Shown here: positions 10,780 through 20,700 of the stretch, piece by piece | Position numbering within the stretch: position 1 is the first letter of the stretch | Layout: each line of letters begins with the position of its first letter | NCBI GenBank assembly: GCA_037903355.1 | Contig: JBAJFE010000027.1 | Location: forward strand, 248,001-312,000 | Direction: 5' to 3' | Length of the DNA: 64,000 nt | Source: Trichuris trichiura | Taxonomy: Eukaryota; Nematoda; Enoplea; Trichinellida; Trichuridae | Notes under the pieces: model-generated | The model's input: the letters and a program-made list of their open reading frames with translations, nothing else | Databases searched by the model: none | Told to the model about the DNA's origin: nothing | Position numbers and translations under genes: made by a program

Positions 10780-12213
10780 ATGTCGTTAATTTGGAAAGAT
10801 ATGCAGCGATATACGAAAGTTCAACTAACTTTTGAACTTGTTGCGTTCGTTCTCTGTTTTCTGTGTACTAGTTGTCAGCTGGGTGCCCTAGATTATTTTA
10901 TCCTGCATTATTTGAAAGACAATTGGTGGCTCTTGCTGATCATCCTAGATGTTGGCGTTCTTGCTTGTTTCCTATGGCTTCTAGGCATTGCTATTCGTTA
11001 CCAAACGATTTGCAGCAGAGCAGCATGCTATGATGATTCAAACATTCGGTGAGCGGTTTGGAATTTTACACGGTTGTGTCGGACAAATTTGTAGCTGATT
11101 AATCGCTGTGCTGTTCTTATTTGTTGAATGCGTCATCGACTGTTGCACTGCGTTGCCTTTGCTTATTGCATTACTTTAGTAGTTTTGAGTGGGACAAAAT
11201 TACGTCGCGTTGAAATGGCTCGATGTTGAATTATACGTGAGCATGCACGTATGCTTTTCAGGTTTAGTCTCAGTGCTACTTAGTTCTGATGTCAAGTACG
11301 TTAACTAAGAGACACCCCATTTGCAGGTATGCCTTTCTCGGCTGGCTAGCTTACTCATTGGTACTGTCGGTGAAGATATGTATAATATTCAAAATGGTTG
11401 TTCAACATTTGAAAGCAACTGAACTCATGGGCCCAGGTGCGCTTGAATTAACCTTATCATCGTCTGCATTGATTTTTTTGCTGTTGGTATTGAGCCATCA
11501 TTTCAGCAACCCCAAAAGTCCTAGGCAAATATACTTGAGTTATCTTGCAAGCACGGTCACTTTGGATGTAATTGATAGCATTGTGTTCTTGAAGCTTCTG
11601 ATTGACCCTATCCGTCGTCAGCTCATGGCGGACCATCCGGCGTTGCAAACGGGCATATTATTTCTTGCTTGTTTCAACTTTGTCTTGCCGACCTTCTGTC
11701 TGTTTAAACTGCGTTACAACTTTGGTCTTCCTAAATGGCTTCCATTGCCCTATGAACAGTTCTACTCGTTAATGTACTTTATTACTGTCAATTTGCCCTT
11801 TTTGTTAATACGAATTTTCGTTGTGTCAGACCCTGACTCGCCGATCACTGGTGGGTCCGTATTCATGGTCAAAAACGTGGTTATGCTCTTGGTAGGTACA
11901 CGTGAAGTCTGCATAGGCTGCATGAGTCGCCGACAGACTGAAATTTGATCTGCGCAACTTGCTCTTGTAGAACTGTTGCCGAGTCAAGTTAAAAGTGCAA
12001 TATTTCTGTGCTACTGTGTATTGCAAAGAATCTCTACCACGGGCCTAGTATGCCTTAATTCGTTTGCCAGAGGGAACTGTTATTAGTTGGTAACTAATTG
12101 TGAAGCAATACGATAGAGAAAAGTACGATTAAACGTAATATTCTGCTTTTGTCTTCAAGAACCTGAACTTCAAGATGTATAAGAACATCTATCGTTACAG
12201 AAGGTGCTATTAG
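10780..12213 (+). CDS. TMEM121-family multi-pass membrane protein
   Basis: Three exons: 10,780-11,048, 11,327-11,891 and 12,160-12,213. They sum to 888 nt (295 residues plus stop) with canonical GT-AG introns and matching phases. The protein has about six hydrophobic segments, for example LTFELVAFVLCFLC, WWLLLIILDVGVLACFLWLL, FLGWLAYSLVLSVKICIIF and LMYFITVNLPFLLIRIFVV. The order and spacing, the RYAFLGWLAYSLVL...IFK block after TM2 and the late VFMVKNVVMLL block resemble human TMEM121 (IFVGKNVV, then a short basic tail); here the tail is KMYKNIYRYRRC. Length is close to the family's about 320 residues. The molecular role of the family is poorly known. A polyadenylation-type AATAAA lies at 12,708. 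The next gene (TIM21) is convergent. Confidence 0.77.
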
Positions 12214-13366
12214 TTTAATTGGTGCAATCACCGTATTAGTAGTTCCGTAAAAGTTCGGACTTTATTGTAAGCAGTTTATAATTTACCGCAGTTGCTATTG
12301 TACAACAGATTTCTAATTACTGCACATTTACTAGTCTAGTGCGAGGAAAGATATTTCATTTGTCCAAAGACAGATTTGCCCGTTTTTAGTGCTCTTTTTC
12401 TTACCTGCTCGTAAACGGAAACATTCATTTGACGTAAAAATCTATTCTACGTAGCAGCTACAAGCTTTTCCAAGATTAGTCTGAGCTGAGTTTTACATAA
12501 AGTCTGCATGGCCGACTTTTGCTGGACACTGCGGAACAACATAATGAGTTCGTATGCCGCAAACATTACATTTTTCTTTCTGTAACCGATGCTGCATGCC
12601 ATTTTTGGGTTTAACTTTAGAAAGTGGGATAATCGTTCCTGATTTTTCCTCAAAAAACTAGAAACGATTGTATCTTACGTTCTCTTATCTTGCTTGCTGT
12701 TATTGCAAATAAATTGTGCGACTTTTTAAAGCGGCTATTGTTAGCAAAGCGTTACAGCAGATGCTGCGCAAATGATGATTGTGTTTGGCAATTTTGATTA
12801 AAAATGGATGTGCTAAATAATTTCTCGTACATTATAGCTTCGTCTTTTGTTTCACCTGTTCACTTAGTGTCAAGAAGCCAAACTCTAGTTTTACTCAACT
12901 TAAAGGGCGACTATCAACTGATAACAGCTGCTAAAGAGACGGGACACTAAACATAGCGGGAGCGCATTAACTCGCTAGTAAAGAACGATTACAGTCAGGG
13001 TGCTGCAGGTACGATGAGCAATAAGAGAAGCTGAAACGAGCGCTAGCATAGCTAGCGAGTACATTTAGTTACCGTTGCGCTTTGAATATTTTGTAATTCC
13101 TTGCAGCCTTATTTCGACATTTATGTTGTAAACCACGCTGAGGTTTATTACAGGACCATGACGGCGAAAAAGAAAAAACAGGGTTTCCAGACTTCAATTG
13201 CTTACCCTAAAAAGCCAAGATACCATGGCGAAAGGTAGTCTAACAACGAATCAGCATTTTTAAATTAGCTGTTACTAGTTTCTTTTAGGTTATATTAATT
13301 TTGACACTTGCGCAGTAGTTGCTAAGCAGCGAATGAACGGTACGTGAACAGTTTGTTTTATTATTG
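12214..13366. other. Intergenic spacer between convergent genes
   Basis: This is the 3' flank of the TMEM121-like gene and of TIM21. It contains an AATAAA at 12,708-12,713 that could serve the plus-strand gene. I see no exon, repeat family or RNA gene in it. Confidence 0.5.
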
Positions 13367-14002
13367 CTAATTTTGTGCGGTAGCCTTGTTTTTAAAGTTC
13401 TCAGCTGAATGTGGTCCTAGTGGAAATTCGTCGCGTTTGTCAACGAGCACCACAGTTTCCTTTGGATGGTCGTTAGATTGGAACAACACGTAGCGGTACT
13501 GATATTTGCCGGCGCTGTCCTATAGTTAAGATATCACTATCGCTTAGTTTCAATTGCTGCGAACTTTTTCCAACTCCAGCTGCACCGTGCCCTTCTTCCG
13601 GCTACCAGTAACGTGAAAAACCATGCGCATGAATTGACGATCATTTCTTTCAAATTCAAAATGCCTGAACGATTGTGGAAAATGAACGACCACATGCTTT
13701 AAGAATAGTGTGCACATACCTCACATGTTTGCTGCGACCTCCGCGGCTCGCTTCGCCCTTTGATTTTATCGGTAAACCCAGAATATCGACAATCTAAACG
13801 GTCACCTTAGGCGACGAAATACGTAGCACCCTTACCTGCTCATTAGCCAATAAGAGCTTCAGCGTTTTGCTATGTATTGCGTTCGGTCTGTTGGAAGAAA
13901 AAAGCTCGTGCATCACAGTGTATGCAATGGTACCCGTCACCACCACGCATACGACGATGATAGTTAAGTAGCTGAGGTCCTTACCCACTTGCGTAACTAA
14001 GA
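13367..14002 (-). CDS. TIMM21: TIM21, mitochondrial inner membrane import subunit (C-terminal exons)
   Basis: Minus-strand exons 14,002 (or 13,996)-13,836, 13,793-13,720, 13,664-13,565 and 13,519-13,367 join in consistent phases with introns of 42-55 nt. They encode DLSYLTIIVVCVVVTGTIAY (the single membrane helix) followed by MHELFSSNRPNAIHSKTL, the family signature (ELFSSxSPxxIY), then the intermembrane-space domain with GLPIKSKGEASRGGRSKHV, FERNDRQFMRMVFHVTGS, GTVQLELEK and KYQYRYVLF. TIM21 links the TOM complex to TIM23 and to respiratory-chain assembly. The N-terminal presequence should lie upstream: an Arg-rich frame starting MSPFGVVSLLRIKTIGH near 14,409 on the minus strand, ending at a GTAAGA donor, is a good candidate, but I could not join it in phase. 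The copine gene lies upstream in the same orientation. Confidence 0.85.
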
Positions 14003-14466
14003 CTGTGAGCCCTCCAAAAATGTGTCGTGCAAGAATTTATATGAAATTACTTTTTTCGATTCTTGTTTTTGGAGCCTTATTTTCGTCCATTAACACTTTC
14101 ATTATGAGACTTCCTTGCTGCTCGCTCTGTTCTGGACTTCTGTCCAATGATGTAGAAGCGTTAGACTCCTCTTTATCACCACCATGAGCAAGTCGCTTGC
14201 ACCGAAGCCAGCCTGCAAAAGCTGAAGATACGTTTCAGTTACTCTTACAGTGACCGGCGCTTGCAATGTCCGGTGGGATACACAGCTGTCTGACCTCTGC
14301 TTTCCAGGCACTTCAAGGCCACAGGTGCTCTATGGGTTAACACTCGTACTGTTGTATGACCGATCGTTTTGATGCGTAACAAAGACACCACACCAAACGG
14401 CGACATCCTAAACCGACGACGTAAAATAAAAGTTACGTGAGAATAAGTTGAAGAATGTGGATTCAT
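14003..14466 (-). CDS. Candidate 5' exon region of TIM21 (mitochondrial presequence)
   Basis: The minus-strand frame from 14,466 includes MSPFGVVSLLRIKTIGH followed by Arg/His/Ser/Thr-rich and acid-poor sequence, typical of a mitochondrial targeting signal. A GTAAGA donor follows the codons for KRRSL near 14,250. The link to the membrane exon needs a phase-1 end, which this donor does not give, so at least one short exon or another donor is missing from my model. Confidence 0.4.
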
Positions 14467-14784
14467 AGTCCAAGTTCTTCCTCATAAACGACTGCTCTTG
14501 AAAAGACTAGCCATTAAGCAAAAGTTTCACTATTCGATGCAGCAGCGCGAGGAAGCAAGAACATTCGTTCTCTGAATGACGCTCATGCGTACAATATGAG
14601 AACGAATACTTTGCTAAAATAACGGTAAGGAAGGATCAACAATAAATCTGAAAATATCCGTTTGAGATACTGGGTGTAATAACCAAAACGAGGAAGCTAA
14701 GGACATCTTATAAGTGAGTACAGTTTAAAATTCGCAAGACAGCAGTACACGTTCAGTTGACATCGGAAGTTAACCGATGTTTCG

Positions 14785-17700
14785 TTAAGGTGGGGGTGCT
14801 TCAGGTGGAGTATTAAGGCCCTTAAGAACACTGGCTTTAAAAACATGCTGCGGTGCTTTGTCGCAACGATTCATCTTCCTCACGTCGTCCGATGTTATAT
14901 GCTTGCTCTTCATGAACGACAGAAACTGGAAAGGAATTTCAGCCAAGACTTCTCTGCTTAGACGAGCTGCGGTAAGTTCAGAGGACTGGGCAGCCATGTT
15001 TCCGGTGAAATCGCGCATTGAGACAAACTAGAATAGAATAACGGTAAACACTAAAGTAAGATTACTTTACATTTCCATTGCCTGGACAATATCTCGTTCG
15101 GCAGTTTTTCCCTTGCTTGACAGGCGAACTTTATCACCGTCGAGAATTCGCATTTCTGTGAAATCTCCTTCGCCAACTCCAACAATGATCAGCGATAGTG
15201 GCAGCGTAGAAGCGTCAATGATCGCTTCTTGCGTTTTAGGCATATCCGAAATGACCCCATCGGTTATTATTAAAAGAATAAAATACTTCGAACCATCCAT
15301 ATGAGCGGAAGCTAACCGGGCTACATGACTAATTATGGGAGCAAAATGTGTCGGTCCAGCCAGCCAGATCTTCTGCAGACAAGTACCGTACGCTTGCAGG
15401 ACTCCTTCGATGCCGATGCAAAATGGATCGGTTGGCTTCCCATTCTTAGAATAAAAGTTGTCCTGACGGTTGAAGGACAAACATGGCGCAGCTTACTACG
15501 TTGAAGTCATGAGAAACGCGACCGTCCGGAGCTAATCGAGCACCAAAACCCAGCACTGGAAATAGTTTATCGCTGTCGTAGTCTTTCACGATGTCACCCA
15601 CTGCACGTATGGCCATTTGATACGGGTTCAAAAGATAAGGATGAAAGTAATGAAGTGACTGCGCTTTCCTTGGATCACCATTGGATGCGGTAAAGTCAAT
15701 AGCAAAAGCACAGCTCAGGTGAGTTCTGGAAAGCACCCGAATCGCTCAATCGTTCGTCTCCTGACATGATGTTTTACCATATGCAGGGGGTTCCTTAGTT
15801 ATGATGAGGTCGACAGCAAATCATATTTGCTTCGAATTTGTATTTTCTTACAGTAAAACCCCCGAAGTTGACCACTCCTATGTGTTGACCGCCTCCCTAA
15901 GTTGACCGAATTTTGGCCAGTTGATTTGTCCGCACGTTAATAAGCGCAAGGACAACTCCTATACGTTGACCACCCCCGTAAGTGGGAAGTTAACCGTTTT
16001 AGTCGTGACGTAGTATATGGACGGAATGCTAGTTTGCTCTCTGTAAGTGGCTACTTCAGTCTGCACTGTTAGTCCCCAGCAGCTTTTAATTGCCATTGCT
16101 TCAGTGTGCTATTACTCAACGTAGCGAAGTTTTTCATTACTGTGCATTGGAGATTCCTGATTACAGAACCGACTCCGTCGCTTTGACGATGCTTTTTTCA
16201 TGCTTGCCAGTGCAGCTTGCGCGTTTTCTCAATTACATAACCTCCTACTTACGCGTTGGCAGCATTCACCCATTGAGCGAAATATGACAAATCGAGCATA
16301 ATTGTATTCGTTTGCGTCGAGCTCAGCTGTATTCATTCGCTTTGCTATAGCCGTGCGGCAGGTGGCCTTAACGTGTCTTCGCGAGTAAAGGTAGTCCAGC
16401 TTACGCAGTGGCAGATGCAGTAGCAGCTACCAAGCTGGTTACAGTTTATGGCCAAACGGTAAGAATAGAAAGAAGGAAAAAGTGGAAGTTATCCACCTTC
16501 TCGGAACCAACAGTCAAAGGGAGACAGCGGAACTGTTTCATGTCAGCAAGACTACAGTTTGCAACATCAAGAGACGTAAACGTGAGTACTTGGAAAGATA
16601 TGAAAAGAAAAGCGGAGACGCGCGACGAAAAAAGAAGACTTCTTTCGACCAAGTCAATGAAGCAGCGTTAAGTTGGTTTAAGCAAATGAGAGCAGCTAAT
16701 GCATGGATCTCTGGTTCTATGATCTAGGAAATTGCTAGAAGATTCGCCGTGGAATTCAGGTTGACAGGTTTCTAAGCATCAAACGGTTGGCTCAATAAGT
16801 TCAAGCTTCGTCATCAGATTTCTCAAAAAATCTTATGCGACGAATCTCACGAAGTTCCTGTCGAGGTCTTGGAAGACTTCGTCGCGAAGTTTTGTCATTT
16901 CGCCAGTGGCTTCAAGGAAGAAGACATTTTCAATGCTGATGAATGCGGCTTGTTCTTCAAGGCTATGCCTGATAGAAGCCTTGTACTAAAGGGCGATAAA
17001 TGCAAAAGCGGAAAGCTCTCCAAGGGACGCTTCACTGTGCTTCCTTGCGTTAGCGCAACTGGGGAGAAGTTGAAGCCATTGGTCATTGCAAAATCAGCGA
17101 AACCTCACGCATTTAGGAACTTGAGGTCTGACGACCTCTCCGTCACTTAGAGATCAAATAAATGCGCTTGGATGACAGCTGCCATATTCGAGGAATGGGT
17201 AAGAAGTGTCGACCGACAGACGAAGCGAATGAAACTTTTCATCTTATTGGTAGTAGACAACAATCCGAGCCACCCCGCGTGAAACAGCTCACAAACGTCA
17301 CGGTGAAGTTCCTGCCTCCAAACACTTCCTCAAGAACTCAGCCTCTAGATCAGTGTTTCTCATGGTGGGTCAGGTGCCCCACCAGGGAGGCCCTTTTAAA
17401 ATCCAGGGAGGGCCCAACGCGCCAGGGGGCACGCTGGGAGGGGGGCACATGCCCCACCTGGGCCGTCGTGTTGAGGTGCATCGGAAGGTGAGGTCCGAGG
17501 GTCAGGTATTGTACGACTGGTTAAGATAACGTTTCATGCTATGCGTGATGCCGGCTACCCCCAATCGACCACATGAACCAATTACCGCTCATGAAAATGA
17601 CCATTCAGAACACGCGACAGAAGGGATCGCATGTTCGTCACCGTGACCTTCCCGCCCTAGGGTTGATTAAGGGAAGCTTCCTGCTGAGAAGCATTGAGCG

Positions 17701-20700
17701 CAGAGCACATACCATATTTCACGGCCTATAAGAACACCCCTCTACCTAAGTAATGGGTGGTAATAATTGGCCCAGTTGGTACTTCCTAGGCTCGCATTCT
17801 ACTTATTAGTCCTATGAGCTGAACAGCAATTCTTCTACCTCAATTAGACTCACTAAGTGATTAACTGGGCCAATCATTACTACCCATTACTTAGGTACAG
17901 GTGTGTTCTTATAGGCCGTGAAATACGGTAATTCACATCAGAGAATAGTTGCCCGCATTATCAGAATGCGCCATAGTTTTTGTGATATATTTGCACCTGA
18001 TTTACGATTTAACCAGCAACTAGCGCATGTTGGCGTAGCAATGACTCTGCTTTACAATTTTGTCAACGATTACCATCTCTCGCCCCAGCTATGTGAAAAG
18101 CCGACTCTTTTTCTTCCCTTTCTTTTTTTGCGTCTATCGTCCACGCAGCTACAACGCGAGCACACGTGTTAGCGACAGGGAACCGCGTGTGCTGCTTACA
18201 CATTTTCTGGAAACACTTTCTCCGTACAGTTGCTTTTCTCCTACGTTTGCTCCAGTTTTGCCAGCGCAAATTCAGTAAGCCATATTGTGCTTCGAACGTC
18301 ATCGCTGTATGTCTGTGATATATTTGTCTAGTTGATTTCGAGAAGTGACTTTGCAGAGGTTCAGTCATGGCTCAGGCGAGCAAGAAATGTAGGCAATATA
18401 GTAGCGAATATCTGCGCTTTGGTTTCGCTGTTATGCCGGGTACAGAACATCTACCAGTATGTTTGTTATGCGAAAGAGTTTTCTCAAAGGAGTCTATGAA
18501 GCCGCCCAGGCTAAAACGCCATTTAATAAGGCGGCACCCGAGCATGAGTAATAAGAACGTGTCGTACTACCAGGCTCTGAAGGAGAAGGTAAAGAAGAGC
18601 TGAAGGCCAGGTGGTCACAGGGTTATCAGCAGTTTTGGCTGCAGAAAGAAATCCCGGAGGCGGACCCTGGCGTACGGTATGTGGTAAAAAAGTTACTGAT
18701 TTGTCTTCCCTCATCGAGTCTAGTGGAGTGCGCGTTCAGTATCGTTACGGACCTAGTGACGAAGAAACGCAGTCAGCTACAAATAGTCAGACGCGGCGAT
18801 CTGCGTCTGCGAGTTACCTCGATCGAGCCCAACATCTACAGGCTAGCTCAGTCGCATCTAGGCGAGCCAAGCAGCTCTCGTTGACTTCTAGAAAAACAAT
18901 TTGCAGAAATCTGTACAACTTTAGTTCACCTTCTAGCGTTGCAGCCATTTCAGCCAATCAGTGCGTTGAAACTGGCCAATCATAATAGGGGACCCGGACA
19001 CTCGGAAACGTTCTCAGCGGGGCCCAAACGGCCTTTCGCTTGAGAAACACTGCTCTAGATCAAGGAGTAATCAAGACATTTAAAGCGAAATACTGGACCC
19101 AGCTTCTGCAGTAGGTCATTAGCAACGCAGAGGTGACCAGTTCATCTGCGGGAGCGACTACGATTGCTGCATCCATTAATGCTTTCAAAGCCGTACTTTG
19201 GATCAGCTCTTCCTGGAATAAGGTTCAACCGGTGGCAACAAGGAATTGCTTCACAAGAGCTCGATTTGTCAGAGCAAGAGAACGATGTCGAGCTTCAGCC
19301 TGATAATCCGACTCGCGAGGGAGAGTTTGAAGAAGTAGATTTCGAAAATTCTGTTGCAATGGATGAGTTAGCCACTTCTACCGAACCCGACCCACCAGCA
19401 ATCTTTCAATCTATGCTAGCCGAAGCAGAAGAAGCGTAGAAGCAAGTAGCGCGGGAGACGACGCAGAGGAGAAAAGTGATAATGAAACGGAAATGGTACA
19501 AAAGCTAAAGGAAGAGCACGTCGGGGGCATGTTAGCGCAGCTGGAGTGTTTTGCTGCTGAAAAATGCCGAGAGATGCTGAGCGGGGTAGTTAGCGTGGAG
19601 GCCGCCTTTGCTGCTTATGTTTGTAGTAAGAACAAGCACCAGACTAGAATCGACACCTTTTTCGGCAAGCATTGTAGCCCCTAAAAAGCTTATGCGCAAT
19701 TTTACAGTGTTATTTTTACGCACCTCGCCATTTTTAGTATACCTCCAATTGATGCTATGCAATAGAACATAGGTTCTCAAACTTTTCGTTCCATCGCCCC
19801 CTGTGAACGCTCCCGAGCGCTAGTGCCTCCCACTTCTGATTGGTCAATTTTAGATCCGCTGATTGGCTGGAAGGTAGGACGTCGCGTAGCCGGGAGGTCA
19901 TTAGGTTTTCAAACTTTTCCCTCCGTCGCCCCCGGTGAGAAAATCTTTGCAACACCACTACTCAAGAGAAAAGTTTGCAGAAAAGATTTTTACTCTTCGT
20001 CACGTGGTAGACGTACTATATTACTCCTGCTTTTCCACCAACCATTTTATGATGGGGAAATTTCTGCTTGCCTTTCATATCCCCTCACGTTTTTCAGAAC
20101 ATAAAGTCACATAAGCAAGAAGCATTCATTAGCCTTTCCTGAAAAAAACAATGTGCGTTTATTTGTCTTTTTACCCACACCAAACAGAATTGTAGTGACA
20201 ACAAACCAGATTGAAGTGAAAACGCTTAAGCGAAAAGATGCAAAAGAAACTATAACGCAAGTTTGCGACTGCACATGAACGGAAACTACTCAATGTGATG
20301 GGTGTGCTTGATGCAGTACGAGCAAGTTGTCTATGTTTGGCTGCATCTTTGTCATCATCAGTCTAAGGTTGCCTCGATTCACTATATCTAGCCGACTTCT
20401 GTTGCTGCTTAACAGCTCTGTAACCGCGCTGAATCCGCATTCCGCTAGATAAGATGATGGAAACGCAATAAAGAAGTTTTCTACAGCAACCCATAACTTG
20501 CCGCTTATTGTCTCATAATGCTTTTGAATTTGCCGCCTCCACTTCTGGCGGAGTTGAGCTAAGAAAAACGCCATTGTTCCATTGCGCCCTCCACCCCCAC
20601 TTGGCCTCCTTTGAAGTTGCCGTCGCCACTTCTAGTGAGGGCGAGTTAAGAGAGACCCTTCTTACGAAGGTCTCTTTGAGAGCCCTCCTGCGCTAGGGAT

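Larger units (their letters stand above)
17351..19052 (+). mobile_element. hAT element inside the Tigger, internally deleted
   Basis: Perfect 12-bp inverted ends CAGTGTTTCTCA / TGAGAAACACTG and perfect 8-bp duplication CTCTAGAT (17,343-17,350 and 19,053-19,060). It encodes the N-terminal BED zinc finger of a ZBED-type transposase (18,367-18,603) and, after a large internal deletion, the C-terminal dimerisation part. A 221-bp foldback sits at 17,710-17,930. Precise removal of the element and one octamer restores the Tigger reading frame at PLDQG, which proves the insertion order. Confidence 0.95.
16408..19684 (+). pseudogene. Tigger (CENP-B-like) transposase, decayed and interrupted
   Basis: A helix-turn-helix block ([20 protein letters not shown], near 16,512-16,571) is followed by the CENP-B type DNA-binding part, then [17 protein letters not shown] (first catalytic Asp, near 16,930), and near 17,244-17,280 an [11 protein letters not shown] block (second catalytic Asp). 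The [15 protein letters not shown] motif is cut at its last codons by a hAT insertion and resumes at 19,053 with [14 protein letters not shown]. An acidic C-terminal tail follows ([14 protein letters not shown]). Several stops and frameshifts lie between the blocks; dead even without the hAT insertion. Confidence 0.9.
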
